Notes: generated by a model from the letters alone, not told the origin. Counted from the stretch's first letter, positions 13,413-26,000 are shown. The stretch: 64,000 nt of DNA from Ptiloglossa arizonensis (GCF_051014685.1 NC_135055.1:1984001-2048000); one strand, 5' to 3'. Translations and numbers: made by a program.

Positions 13413-13673
13413 TCGATAAAGAAAAGTCCGAAATCCATCTGAGAACGCGACAACGAGCGACAACATTACCAATTCATTCGTGTCTCTTAATTACGCGGGC
13501 CGAAAGGGGATAATAATTGCGTCTTTGTGATCGTCGAACGAGAAGTTAATAGCACCTCGATGACGTTTCGCGGTATAAAAAAAAAATAAAAATTCTCGAA
13601 GGCGATTGAGGATAAAATTATCTCTGCGGTTTTGTCGTAGAACTGCGACGCTCGAGAATTTAATAACGATTCG
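13413..13673. other. Spacer with TATA-like element
   Basis: TATAAAA at 13574-13580, preceded by GCGG and followed by an A-run, resembles a TATA box about 100 bp before the 13674 open frame. No initiator could be assigned with confidence. The A-rich context makes chance likely. Confidence 0.2.
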
Positions 13674-14312
13674 ATGATGTTCCGTCGCGAGGTTACCGAT
13701 TCAACGTTGTACCGCGGTTTACGTTTTCACAGTTTAATACTTTTAACGCGCCGGGTCGGAGAAGAAACTGGGAACAGAGGAACGTGGCAACGACGCTATA
13801 CATGTGGATGTTGCAGTTCGATCTCTCGGTTTCGTGCTCAGCTTGCGCTGCACTCTGAAAAATTGCGGACAGTTGTACCGTTTCGAATAACACATCGGCT
13901 CGTTGAAATCGAAACAGCGGGACGCGGAACACGGCTATCGCAATACGGCGGATCGAGGAAACGTATAATATTTTCTGAGTGGTTAGAACTCGGGATACAT
14001 CCATGCCCTCGGCCCCGACACAATTCCCGGGACATTCCCCCCATTGCGCGGGAAACTGTTCGTCACCGAAGCCATCGGGAATACACTTCGAATATCATTT
14101 CTTACACATATTTACCAATGACGCGCGAACCGATCGAGAAACTATCTCGGCAAATACCGAGCGACATTAAAACATTTCCCTTGAAATTATTTCGTTACTG
14201 GAAAATAAAAGGTAATCGAGCGACTGTTCTGTTCGGTAGACAACGGCGAGACCTTAAAATACTTGGTTGCAAAATGAGAAAAATAATCAAAGACTTAAGA
14301 CTCGTATTTTAA
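13674..14312 (+). CDS. Unassigned 212-codon open frame
   Basis: This is the longest non-repetitive open frame in the window, beginning MMFRREVTDS and ending KDLRLVF. It is strongly arginine-rich and has no signal peptide, membrane segment or domain that could be recognised. A TATA-like motif lies about 100 bp upstream. Local GC is higher than the flanks, which lowers stop-codon density, and competing frames of 60-100 codons lie on the opposite strand. A chance frame is more likely than a gene. Confidence 0.15.
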   Translation: MMFRREVTDSTLYRGLRFHSLILLTRRVGEETGNRGTWQRRYTCGCCSSISRFRAQLALHSEKLRTVVPFRITHRLVEIETAGRGTRLSQYGGSRKRIIFSEWLELGIHPCPRPRHNSRDIPPIARETVRHRSHREYTSNIISYTYLPMTREPIEKLSRQIPSDIKTFPLKLFRYWKIKGNRATVLFGRQRRDLKILGCKMRKIIKDLRLVF

Positions 14313-14429
14313 AAAAACGAACTAGAAAAATTCACCCCCCTACCCCCTTGAAATCAATGTTTCTATTCAGACGATAACACACGATATTGTTGGAATAATT
14401 TTGTTTTTTCCTTTCTTTTTATAAATATA

Positions 14430-14583
14430 CAACACTGAATATTAACCTTTCACCTTTTCACAGAATGAAAAGAACTGAAAATCGATCAATATATTTTATA
14501 TGTATACGCAAAGTAGAAAGCAATTTATTTTTAGTTATTTTCAGTCTGTGGAAAGGTGAGAGGTTTAATGTTCATTGTTTTGA
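14430..14583. mobile_element. Palindromic MITE-like element with long inverted repeats
   Basis: The left arm (about 14430-14485) and right arm (about 14530-14583) are inverted repeats: TTAACCTTTCACC and TTTTCACAGA on the left face TCTGTGGAAAGGTGAGAGG on the right. The arms enclose a 45-bp AT-rich loop. Similarity continues outward past the TTAA-like motifs for about 15 bp, so the true ends are uncertain. A foldback non-autonomous DNA element is the simplest reading. Confidence 0.6.
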
Positions 14584-16041
14584 AAAAATCAACATTAGTG
14601 GTTGAACGTTTAGTTTTCGTAGCTCCACTTTAAACCTCAGCTAACTCTGACCGCACAGTGGTATGTTGAAAGAATGCTAATCCGGAGGGTTTAAACTTGA
14701 TTCCAGACTCAGCTGCGGGCTGCAAAATTTTTGTCCACTATTTCATCCCTTCCGTTTCCTCCCGAAGACATATAGCAATGAACCGAAATCTAGAAAGTTC
14801 TACGCCAGACGAGTAAAATTAGATTGTAATATTATTATTAAAATGTACCGAGAAATAAGTAGATGGTATACGATTATTAATAACGTAGACCTTGATGATA
14901 AATAAAATTATCACCACTGTTCGACATAATTCTGAAAATGTTTATTTTCATTTTCATCGTTAAAATGAATCATTGATTCGTTATTAATATTTTTTGAATA
15001 CGATAAAGATTTGTACCACCGCGGTGCAGGATTCGTAAAAAGAAAAAAATGGAATACTATATCTCGACTGTACATTTTTGTTCAAACGGATGCTTTCGAA
15101 TTTTTGGAATTCTGCAGAAATACTTTCAGAACCACGAAATCGCTCCAATTACCCCAATTAATATTTGCTTTGCTTTCTTTCAAAATTCAATTTCTCCTAA
15201 AATTGCTTACAAGCAGACACGAGAGTCATTAGAGGAATTAATCGCAGATGTTTGCCCATAACTGTTTGTGTTCAGCAAACACGGACCCTTCGATTGACGC
15301 GTCTTGTTGTACAAACACAGAAGAATAAATGGGACAGCTAAACGAGTAGCGGGAGACAAAATAGACAATAAAAATGTTCACACGAAAAAACTTTAACCAA
15401 TAAGTGTACCGATCGGTTTACTGTGTGCGAAAAATGCCCGAGGGCGTTCGATGAATATGCTTAACAAACGCGAGCATGAATTTCGCGAACAGGGGATGGT
15501 GTTAAATCTGCGAATCGAATCTTAGCATAGGTTGTGATTCGTGGTTCCAAATTTGATCGAAGCTGGATTCAATTTCACACCAGATCGCAACGTTTTTCTT
15601 TCCATGGAATTACCATGGACGTTTAATTGGATTTTATGCCAATAACCAAATTTGAAACGGTTGAATCAACGAAGATACGATTGGGAATCGAACTGTAACC
15701 AGCCTTTGTCATTTCAGCGGTGTTCCTCGATAGAAAAGTAAGTTGTAAGAGAAAAATGCAATTTCTTTTTCCACTTATCACTGTCTCGTTGCAATCGTTT
15801 TACGTATGTACGAGGACCCGCATGCTGACTTTATTGCCATCTTCAATTCCACGCGTGAAGTAACGATTTACCTTGTCTCACACGCGAGAAGAGAAAGTAT
15901 TGCGCGCGTATCGAAATCGTCCATTCTTCAGAATCATCTCTCTTTCGAAGTAACAACGATGAATCGTGATTCCGTAGGAAATCGGTTATGTCCCGAAGAC
16001 TGCAAATTTTCGTTAACAATCAATACTCGAGTCTTGCACGA
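14584..16041. other. Unique non-coding sequence
   Basis: Two overlapping 70-codon frames at about 15011-15261 lack recognisable features. Nothing else was supported. Confidence 0.5.
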
Positions 16042-16388
16042 AATATTCGAATAATCGAATATTCAAATTACATTTCACCGAATATTCGAATCACTCGAGT
16101 ATTCGAATTATATTCACCGAATATTCGAATCACTCGAGTATTCGAATTATATTCACCGAATATTTGAATCGCTCGAGTATTCGAATTATATTCACCGAAT
16201 ATTCGAATCACTCGAGTATTCGAATTATATTCACCGAATATTCGAATCACTCGAGTATTCGAATTATATTCACCGAATATTTGAATCGCTCGAGTATTCG
16301 AATTATATTCACCGAATATTCGAATCATTCAAGTATTCGAATTATATTCCCGAATATTTGAATCACTCGAGTATTGGAATATTCAGAT
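16042..16388. repeat. 39-bp minisatellite, TTCGAATA type
   Basis: About 8.8 copies of a 39-bp unit starting AATATTCGAATCACTCGAGT and ending TATTCACCG. Units start at 16042, 16081, 16120 and so on at exact 39-bp steps until 16315; the last unit is one base short. Because 39 is divisible by three, long frames appear on both strands. Every unit carries CGAATATTCGAAT, which contains GAA-TA-TTC. Confidence 0.97.
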
Positions 16389-16619
16389 ACGGTAAAATTC
16401 GAGTAGTCTACAGCTCTATATTATATAAAAATCCTGTTTTTATTACATGGATTTGTCCATAGAAGGATTTACAGTAATACCTATAGAAATTGCTCCATTT
16501 AGAAATAGATTGCTTCTTTCTCACTGTACTCGACCCAATGTAATCTAACACACTTTACATATATTTTCGATTAATCTTGAAAATGTCTAATTTTTATTTT
16601 TATTGTATTCCTAACTCAT

Positions 16620-17560
16620 CGAATCCATAGCATTCGATCGAGGGCGATTCGGTCGTCCGAGTAACAAAATTCTCCGACTCGCTCTCGAAAAACGATCCGT
16701 TCACCGAGTTCACGAAGGGTGACTAATGGCGCCCTCTGTAACCTCTTCGTGAAGGATACTGTCGTCTCCAAGCGTACCAAAACCAACGGAATCAGACCCC
16801 TGGGGAAGAGGGGGGGGGGGGGGCGCAACGCGGAACGATCCGTTAATTTTAATGTTTTCGTTCGACTAATCTTCGCGGAGACAAGCGGATCACGTAACAC
16901 GACTGCGAAACGAAAAGCCCCGAGTAACGGGGTTGAGAAGCCAGAAATAGAGCCCGACCTCGGCCGCTTCACCTTCGTCACCTCCTCCATTTCCTCTCTG
17001 AAACGCGCGGCGCCTCTCGTTCGCCGACGCGAGGATTCGCGACGCGCAAACAAATGCCTCGGTGTACGTACCGAGAGAAACCCTCACGTGGCGGATGCTG
17101 CGAGACCACGGTTAGCAGACGAAGAAGCTAACCCTCCTCCTACGAGATGGTGGCTCTCAGCTCGAGAAATCCGCTGGGGAACGAGGATGGTTGACGGAAA
17201 TGAGACGACGTCTACGATCCGCGACAAGATTTCGACCCGTGACGGAGGCAATCGGCCGCGGGGAACCCCGTGGCTCGATACGAGTGGATGAAGTTAGGGG
17301 GTGGAGGAAAAAAAAAAGAATGTTGGAGCCAACGGGGGAACGATATTGGAATAAGCCGTATAGTTATTGAAGCTCCGCGTCGCGCCGTTATTGGAACGGC
17401 ACGGACCACGGGTTCAGACGCGTCAATGTACGCAGCGAGTCGGGCGAACGAAGTGCTTCTTTCTCGCATTTCCGGAGACACCGGAATATCGAAACGGTGG
17501 AATTTCCTACAGTCTACGAGGCTCTAATGAGCTGACGCGGAATTACCGACGACCGAGGGT
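16620..17560. other. GC-rich island between two minisatellites
   Basis: CpG-rich sequence with a G14 homopolymer at 16810-16823. Open frames of up to 190 codons occur on both strands, as expected where GC raises frame length; none shows domains. It could be a promoter island, but no core motif was convincing. Confidence 0.4.
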
Positions 17561-17668
17561 CTGTCTAAGTTCTGCGTGCGGGAATCAGTTGAAGCTGAGG
17601 AATATTCAATTATTTTATCGGCTTTCGAATTCTGCGAATATTGTGTTAAGTATTGAAATTAGTGGCGG

Positions 17669-18058
17669 TATTCGAATATCCGAGTACTTGAATATCCAAG
17701 TATTCGAATGTCCGAGTACTTGAGTATTAGAGTATTCGAATATCTGAATATTAGAGTATTAGAATATTTGAATATTAGAGTATTCGAATATCTGAATATT
17801 AGAGTATTCGAATATTTGAATATTAGAGTATTCGAATATTTGAATATCCGAGTATTCGAATATCTGAATATTTTAATATTTGAGTATTCGAATATCTGAA
17901 TATCTGAATATTAGAGTATTCAAATATTTGAGTATTAGAGTATTCGAATATTTGAATATTTGAATATCCGAGTATTCGAATATCTGAATATTTGAATATT
18001 TGAATATCCGAGTATTCGAATATCTGAATATTTGAATATTTGAGTATTCGAATATCTA
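17669..18058. repeat. ~24-bp minisatellite, TTCGAATA type
   Basis: Variants of ATTAGAGTATTCGAATATTTGAAT repeat for about 390 bp, with 8-bp sub-repeats (GAATATTT or GAATATCT) that slip to give variable spacing. Period-three units leave frames open on both strands. A palindrome TTAATCAA-ATA-TTGATTAA-like sequence lies just downstream (about 18071-18092). Confidence 0.93.
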
Positions 18059-18059
18059 T

Positions 18060-19040
18060 ACATTCAAACCTCATTAATCAAATAATTGATTAATCGAAAA
18101 TGTTCTCATACAGCAAGAATTCAGGGTAAACGATTAAGAATAATTGGCCATCATCTAACCAAACCTGTTTTCTTGATGTGACAGGTCAATCTCAGGTCAA
18201 CTTCGTGACTAACTACTTCGATGGACCATGGTTAGAGATTTCACTTGATGTTGTATTCGTGACAGTGAACCTTTACATTTTAACCGAGTAGTCAGATGAA
18301 TATATATAGTAACTGATTCGAGATTTATACAAACTCTGTTACGTGTCAATTAAAATTACAGTTGCGTTTGAATGTTCAATCACTGAACGTTCTGAGACTA
18401 AAGTAGGGCACAAATCGATAATATTTCAACATCCAGCAGGTAAGTTTCAATTTCGTTGGCAAAGATTGCAACCTTTCTCTCTACCTATTAAATCCCCAAT
18501 TCGCTATCTTCTCAATGTTTCTCTACCACATTAATTACCTATAAAGACAGTTGAGATATTTCAAGTCGGATCACAGTGTTCCTGAGCAAACAATGGGCCG
18601 TCCAGTGCAGAGTCCACAATCCGTAGGAGAGACCTGGTTAATGATTTGGCAACGATCGAACCGTGAAACAGAATCGCAATACCAATGAATAGAAGACCCG
18701 ACAACGACGATTACAACGAGAAACGTTACGAGCAACGACCAAACTTATCGTGTCACGATGAAATCCCTTTTTCCAAATTTAACTTCTCCAACCTTACACA
18801 ATAATCTGTGGTAATCCTCGGAGCCACCAACCAGAGTGATCCTTAATTCCTCGAAACAACTCGACGTTATGTCCGAGCAAGTTATTCCACGAAACACGCG
18901 GAACAATGTCGTACATTTCTAGCAAACACCCTGTCAAAGATACGATGCCCCCCCACACCGAGCAAACATTTTCGTTCGCCTCGCGGATCCTCCGCGAGTC
19001 TTGGTGATCTAACTCTCCCTCGTTCGGGTGTTACAAAGGG
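18060..19040. other. Unique non-coding sequence
   Basis: No gene, array or transposon end could be supported here. Confidence 0.5.
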
Positions 19041-19620
19041 ACTTGGCAAAAACGATGGTCACTGTTTTGTTTCAATTCGCTTGACTAATTGTGAACGTTT
19101 CGGTATCCGCGGGACGGAGTGCACAGAAGGGCGAAGGAAGAATATAGAGGAGCCTCCGGTGGCCCGGGGCCTGCAAACTCTTTCATCTAGGAGGCATTGT
19201 TCTCCTTGCTCTTCTTCGCTTTTTTTTCTTTTTTTTTTTTCTCTCTCGTCTCGTGTCCCCGTACCCGCCTGCTTCTTCCGTGGGCTCTCCACCGGTTTTA
19301 AGGTTTTCCTGGGCTCCGCTGGCTCGCCCGGTACCTTGACCGGGAAGCATGTAGTCACTTGTTTAATCAGGCCTCGTTAGGAATAACCTGGGGCAACGTC
19401 ACCGAGCCTCTCTGTTCCTCGCGGCAGATGCTTCTGATGAAATTCTAACGAGTCCGGATCTTCGTTAAGTGGATTATAATTTCCATATTGTTCGTGCAAG
19501 TAGTTAACGCGTGTCACCGCGAACCAAGGAGCAGCTAAATCGGACCGACGCGACGCCCGATAATGCATCGATCGTAACAAGACGTAAATTCCGGCAGTGG
19601 GGAGCTATCGTGTTAAGGGT
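19041..19620. other. GC-rich segment with pyrimidine tract
   Basis: A moderately GC-rich stretch with a CT-rich tract at about 19200-19256 that resembles a long polypyrimidine tract or promoter-associated TC repeat. Overlapping 99-codon frames on the two strands mirror each other's low-complexity content and are not credible genes. Confidence 0.35.
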
Positions 19621-20197
19621 ACGTCTTTGTACAAATTGGGAGTCGTTCGGAACACGATAGTTACGAGTAGGGTTGGACGATCAATTGTGATCCGTTCGTT
19701 GAACTTTTCTGGATTCGAATACGACGTTAGATCGTGCACACTTTTCGAGCAAAAATGCATCGAATGCACGGAACTTGCATTTACGACGCAACGAGAGATC
19801 CGAGGAACATTGGTTAGCATCTAGTCACGTGGAATATAATAGCTTCAATTGTTCGAAAACAAGATGGAGCAGTTTCTCGATTATCCGACCTTAGATTGTT
19901 CGATCTCCGGATTATCCGGTCATCTGATGGTAAAACAAAGAACTCGTTTGTTGCAGATACGATACAATTGAGGAACACGCAACTTGTGAATGTGTACCTT
20001 TTACCAATTTGCTTTACGATCGTAAATCGAGAATCACGATCTTTTTAGTTGAGTTGTTATCGCGGTGAATGTTCGAAGATATCAATAAGCTATATTATCG
20101 TCAACATTTTTCTATGCTACTTTCAAAGACTCGTGTACACACGTTACATTTGTAATCCGCTTAAACATTTCGACGTTCTTTACACCGAAATACATTT

Positions 20198-20220
20198 CGT
20201 TCCCTCGTTAAAGGGAACGA
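20198..20220. other. Short perfect hairpin
   Basis: TCGTTCCCT and AGGGAACGA are nine-base inverted arms around a five-base spacer. It is too short for a microRNA precursor. No function can be assigned. Confidence 0.4.
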
Positions 20221-20256
20221 GTCAGCTCACCGAGAAGGAAAACAACGATTTTGCAT

Positions 20257-20749
20257 TTATCTAAGTTCTATCGTCCGTTTCATTAACGGAGACTGTTTCT
20301 CCGAGCCAAGGTTCGTGCAAAGGTTTCCATTAACCACACTGAAACGTTGACGGCTCGAAAGCTCAGAATTTTGGTGGTATTCTGTTCTGGTTGTCTGGTC
20401 TTCTCTCGGGTCGGACACCGACCTATAAATCACGTAATTCTCATCCTCCATTACGGTTAATCTCCGCATATACTCTGTCTCTCTGCGTCTGACTTCGGAT
20501 TTCCATTTCGTGTCCGTCGTTTCATACACTCCATCTCCTGATGATTTTCGAATCAATGTCAAACACAGATTTATGGAGACAACGTCGCTCGTGCGGAGTA
20601 CAACGTTCAACGCTGAATCTCTAAACGCTACCGATCGGAAACTATTGCTTTCGATCGTTTCACATCGATACGATACCGCGTCGCAAGAATTGTAGAAATC
20701 GAACGACTGAACAGATTTCGGAATATTGAGGTATATATCTCGTATGTAA
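20257..20749 (-). CDS. Possible 3'-terminal coding exon, 163 codons, unknown protein
   Basis: On the minus strand a long pyrimidine tract (CT-rich from about 20790, then TTTTTTTAG) ends in an acceptor AG at 20751-20750. From the next base the frame is open for 163 codons to TAA at 20257-20259. The product starts YIRDIYLNIPKS, is hydrophilic and highly charged in its middle (KSEVRRRETEYMRR, RSVSDPREDQTTRT), and lacks membrane segments or recognised domains. Upstream exons and a poly(A) signal were not found. The combination of strong acceptor and long open frame in moderate-GC DNA makes it one of the best host-coding candidates here, but chance is not excluded. Confidence 0.25.
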
Positions 20750-20809
20750 CTAAAAAAATAGAGAAAAACAATCGACGAAGAGAAAGAGGAATTTATAAAA
20801 TTGATCACA

Positions 20810-22075
20810 CGTGTAGAATAGAAAAGTCGTAACGTCTTGGGAAAACATGCTGTGGATTTTAAGTGAATTTCATTATGGAAACAGTTGGAATCAGTTGTTT
20901 CGACTGGTTGGTAAATCTAATGTTAAAATACGCTATTCTGTACACTTAAAAATAAGGTGTACTTCCTTTAGAAATCGTACAGTGTAAATAATTATTTTTA
21001 AAGTTTCTATAGTTTCGTGACTTGTACCAGTTTTGGCCAATGTATAAAACAAATAAGCTGTCATTGTCCGAACAATTTTTAAATCAATTGTGATATAAAG
21101 TGTGTTATACAATATCGTAGTAGATATTGATACATTTGAGTAAAGTTTGAAAATCAATGTAGTATATATCTCATCAATGGAGTATATTTTGTTTCTCTTC
21201 GTATATTTCTATTTAATAATCAAACTTGTTTCTTTTGGAAAATTTGAATTTCTTCGTGTCTCGAAATTTTATCGAACAATTCGCGGGTGTTTACAGTAAA
21301 ATTTCGCCGTTAAATAATATCGGTCAATGGGGAATCAACTGTTTCGCGTTTTAAGCCTCGCTCATACAGTTGTCGCGTATTTGCGAATAGATCGGTTATT
21401 GGATGAAATCTATTGTCTACACATGATGAATTCCACGGCTTTGCTATGTCGAGTATTGATATTGCGGAGTTCAAATTGATCGTTTAGCGCGATCCGCGTC
21501 ACGTGCTGTTAAGTAATTGTGACGGACTTTTTTATTCATTGGATGTATTTATTGCGACAATTCCGTTGCATTGTTCGCACTTTCTGCGGGAGACCTGCCC
21601 TTAAAATGTGTATTTTTTCATACACGAGCACCGTACTTTGCACAATCCATGCAATTTGCCGCTGGGCATAACAATTATTACGTTTTTCACATATATGAGT
21701 TCGCAGTTGTACAACAGAAATGAGCAAAATTTTTGCCTGGATAAAAATTTCGCATAAAGAATGAAAGATAAATTTGTTCATCAAAAAATACAATCTGAAT
21801 TATATTTTTCGTTGAACGAATAAAAGCTTATTTGAATAACTTTGGAATAAATGTTACGAATAAGCAGTTCTGCAGCGTTTTTATTCGTTATTTATTGTTC
21901 GAATAAAATACTGCTCACCTCCGATTATATAGAATGTCCGTCGCGAGAGTTTGTACAATTTTTGTGTTACTTAATTGTAACGAGGAAAGTGGTAATCAAA
22001 ACTGGAATTATACCGAACGAATGAGTGAGTGTTCTTAAGTGAGTATATATGATTCTTTCTTTATGCTATTTTAGG
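20810..22075. other. AT-rich non-coding sequence
   Basis: Short frames only; no repeats or transposon ends seen. Confidence 0.5.
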
Positions 22076-22077
22076 AA

Positions 22078-22513
22078 ATACTCAAGTATGCGAATAGTAA
22101 TATTGGAGTACTCAAATACTCGAATAATAATACTGGAGTACTCAAATATTCGAATAATATTGGACTACTCAAATATTCGAATTATAATATTCAAGTACAT
22201 AAATATTCGAATTATAATATTCAAATACTCAAATATTCGAATAGTAATATTGGATTACTCAAATACTCGAATTATAATATTCGAGTACTCAAATATTCGA
22301 ATAGTAATATTGGATTACTCAAATACTCGAATTATAATATTCGAGTAGTCAAATATTCGAATTATAATATTCAAGTACTCAAATATTCGAATAGTATTAT
22401 TGGATTACTCAAATACTCGAATTCTAATATTCGAGTACTCAAATATTCGAATATTAATATTAGATTACTCAAATACTCGAATTCTAATATTCGAGTAGTC
22501 AAATACTCAAATA
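22078..22513. repeat. 30/60-bp minisatellite, TTCGAATA type
   Basis: A 30-bp unit (variants of AAATATTCGAATAGTAATAT plus TGGATTACTC) alternates with a sister unit (TCGAGTACTC ending), giving a 60-bp higher-order period clearest from 22201 to 22500. The first 100 bp are more irregular. The 30-bp unit resembles, but is not identical to, the 10.6-kb array. Confidence 0.95.
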
Positions 22514-22519
22514 ACACTC

Positions 22520-25020
22520 ATAAAAATTCGATTATGAAACTATTTGAATGGTCTAAGTTCTCCTCGAGGAGTGTGCCTAGCAGATTTGGATTAAAACGCG
22601 GCATAATTATCAATGGAATAATATCACCTCTCGCAGTATCGTTAATACGATGAAAAGTGACTGCGAGATCAAAAGATTATAATTATATTTAATAAAAAAG
22701 AATGTCCACGCGGCAAAGGAGCTCCAAACGAGCCCCAAACGAAAACTCCCGACTTCTGCAACGTGAATAGCCAAGCTGGTCGGTTTTCTAACCTCGCTTT
22801 TTCACCATGACGCTCTTTCATTCCGTCTTGCGTAGTCTTTCGTCCTTTCTTCCCGCGTAAGCAACATTTCCTACCCGCGTTTCTGTCTTTTCCTCGTTAA
22901 AACCAGCAATTAAAGCGAAGTTAATCCCCGTTGTTCCTCGAGCTACGAGACTCGAGATGGTAATTAGTATTGACTCGCATCGTCGTGTTTACGCCGTCGA
23001 AAGTTCATCTCGCGCGAAGACGAAAGTTTCAGTAGACGACTTATTGCAGCCTGGCACATTTAGTTGAAAATTTTGCCAGTCAACAGTGACTTACAATTCA
23101 AATGTCTTCGGTCATTCTCTGTCGTTTCTCGCGAGATTCTAATCGTACAATACGTTTTAATTAGTCGACATTGGTAATTAAACGACAAAAGAGTGCGAGT
23201 CGCTGTCTCGTAGAAAAATTACGTATTTATTAGACGCGAATATTGTAGTACGGTATAGTTAAATTCTCGTTTAATCTTGCTTTTAACGTTTTCGTGTGTT
23301 GAGTTTTGAAAGCCTCTTTCCAAGTTGAACATTTTTCGATTACAACTCCTCTATTCACGGTGAAATATTTTTGTTAGCTTCGAGTTTTAAAATGTTTCCA
23401 CGGAGCTTCCATGTCGAAACTATTTCCAATTTTATGTATTTCTGTTCGCAAACAGTAATCTTCGAATCACAGCAGTTTTGAGAAATTCAAGGCAGATTAA
23501 TTTTAATATAATAGCCTATGTTGCGATAGGACTCGGAATTTTGCAAAATGTACATCCACGCGTATTGCAGAAAATTGTGGCACGTTACTGGGTACAAAAT
23601 GGTGGAACTCCTGTTCACTTTGTCGATTAAGATACCGATTTCCTCGATTAAAATTTTCAGAATATTCTACAATATATACTCAGAGTGTTATCCGACCCGA
23701 AGCTTTTGAATAATCGTCATCTGTATCGGTATCAAAGAAACGTTAATAAAATACGATTTAATACCGCGATTCTAATTGAAAAGTTTTAACGACATGCAAC
23801 GATAAATACAGCGATCTCGTCTCTGAAATTAACCTTTCGAATTCCACAATGGGGTGAACTCTGACGTAACATTAACGTTTTCAATTACGATCATTTTTGT
23901 CCTTATTCCATAGGGGGCGTTGAATACAGAAACATCGGTTCCCGAATTTAAATATAAATGCATTCTTTGAAACAAAGCGGCCGAATTGAAAGCTACCAGT
24001 GCGATTTGAATCGTTGAAATTTTCAAAGAAATTATAATTCGCGTATAATCCTATTATTTCTTATTGTACGAATCTTTCATAATTATTCCCACGTTCGAAG
24101 AAACGCTTAAACGTCTTCTCTGACCTCCGACGTTCTAAATATTCTCGACGCGCAGAATTTCATTCTTGGCTTCGCGTGAACGCGCCAATTAAATTATGGC
24201 GTCCGAAAATCGCGATGGAAGCAATATTTAAATTCGAAACCGTCAGGAATCTTGGTGACAGTCGACACTTCGAAATCGCGAAGACTCTTCGTTGAAAACA
24301 GCTTTGACGCTCGAAACACCATTCTAACTGACAGTGCAACTGACGTCGAAGGATGCGTCTTTATTTAGGTACATGCAAACGATTTCTTATACGTATAAAT
24401 CGAAACTTGTGGCGAGCCACGAGGTTGGATCACCATGACTTGCTCGGAGAAGACGACAAAGCTTAGATACGTCTTAATTAAATATATTCTCCATCGTTAT
24501 TCGCAGAGGGGTTTTATTGATAAACAAATGAATTATTTGCAATTTTAGAATACTACTTACAACCGGTTCGACGAACGAACCGACGTGATTGGCGAGGGAA
24601 GTTCCACGAGAACTTCTATGAGAACATTTATTTCTCAATTTAATCGTTATGGTAATACGAAACATTTTAGGAATTGTATTGAGACTATGTAGTGTCCCTA
24701 TTAAATAACTAAAAATTATACACGAATAATAATAATAATGCAAAATCAAAGACTGATGGTCTTTTAACGAATAGATAAGAAAATAAAGATAATAGTTTCA
24801 AAAAGCATTCTAACGTCACTAATATTATTATTAGTATACTGTCTATTTGTATATTTGTAATATTTGCACAGTATGAAGGCTAACGAATAAAAAACCTCAT
24901 TTAACCGATAACTCGATACCAGCTCACTTTTATTCACGGACCGACTCAAAGTGACTTGAACAAGAATTAATTATAACGTGTTTATTATTCGTTTCTCGAT
25001 TTTTTCGCGTGCAGCAACAA
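22520..25020. other. Unique non-coding sequence
   Basis: About 2.5 kb without supported genes or arrays. Composition varies, with a slightly GC-richer part at 22690-23060. Confidence 0.5.
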
Positions 25021-25021
25021 T

Positions 25022-25049
25022 TATATATTGTTATATATAACAATATATA
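25022..25049. other. Perfect 28-bp AT palindrome
   Basis: TATATATTGTTATA is followed directly by its exact reverse complement, centred at 25035/25036. Such a spacer-less palindrome can extrude a cruciform. No transposon ends flank it. Confidence 0.8.
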
Positions 25050-25299
25050 AAATATTGTTCCAAGGTCGACAAACGTGTACAAACCCCCACCGCGAAAAGA
25101 ATGAAAGACATTGTACTTGTTTCGACCTGACCTGAAACTAACCGCCAAGTCGAAACGAAGGCAGCTTTTCGAAACTTTCTTCTTCCCAAAGTGAACCGAC
25201 AACGAAAACAAAAAAAAAAAAAACAAAAAAAGAAAAGAAAAAAAATGAAACCAGTAATTCTCTCAAGTTCCTACCGTGCAAATAATCCTAAACCTTGCA

Positions 25300-26000
25300 C
25301 GTTTTACTATATACTTACCTTCGCGAACCGCGCAGCGGCGTCTATCGCGAACAAATAAGTCCTCCTCTGAAGACTCTTTTTATTTATACGTAACGAGTTT
25401 TGCAACTCGGATACTCATGCTTCATCCGGCCAAACTACACGCGCCTGAGCCAGTACTTTCGAATAAGTTCAACCCTCCTGGTTGCCATGCATACGTACAC
25501 ATACACACACGGGCGCGGGCGCGCGTTAGTGTAAACTACCCTCGGCATAAACTCCCACTCGACAGTCTTACATATGTTCAGCTCGCGTAACCTCCGAGTT
25601 CAACTTCATCTCGTCCCGAAAAGCTGCTCTGAACTCGAGTTATTATATTCGCCCGCAGTTCCCAGACATCCGCGAACACCGAGCCCACCAAGTCGCTCCT
25701 CTCCTCTCCTCTTCGTAGGAGATACGGTACCGAGCGGAGGATTTCATCATGGCGGCCGAAAGAACGCGCGGAATGAATGGGGGGGCCTCGTTCTGTCTGC
25801 GCGTCGCGGACCGCCCCGGCGAGCAAAGATGCGAAAATCCTGAATCAAACTCGCGTCGTTCGCGAACGACCCTTTCCAGTGAAGCGAAAGATAAAAAGGG
25901 TAGACGACATCAAGTGGACGAGACGCGACGAGCTCGGTCTTTGACGAATAAATCTCTTTCCCGTGACATTTCCCGAACAGCTTTGAGGTTAGGTCGTAAT
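25300..26000. promoter_or_regulatory. CpG-rich promoter-like island
   Basis: GC-rich sequence with CA/CG alternation at about 25497-25530 and an ATCATGGCGGCCGAAAG motif at 25746-25762, which resembles the YY1/TISU element found at short-leader insect and mammalian promoters. A 161-codon frame begins at that ATG (25749) and runs to 26234, but its last third is hydrophobic and AT-rich, unlike its start, and no domain is seen. Promoter use is inference. Confidence 0.35.

Noticed and set aside
16616..17291. 145-codon minus and 190-codon plus frames in the GC island
   Set aside because: The frames overlap on opposite strands, pass through a G14 homopolymer and show no recognisable motif.
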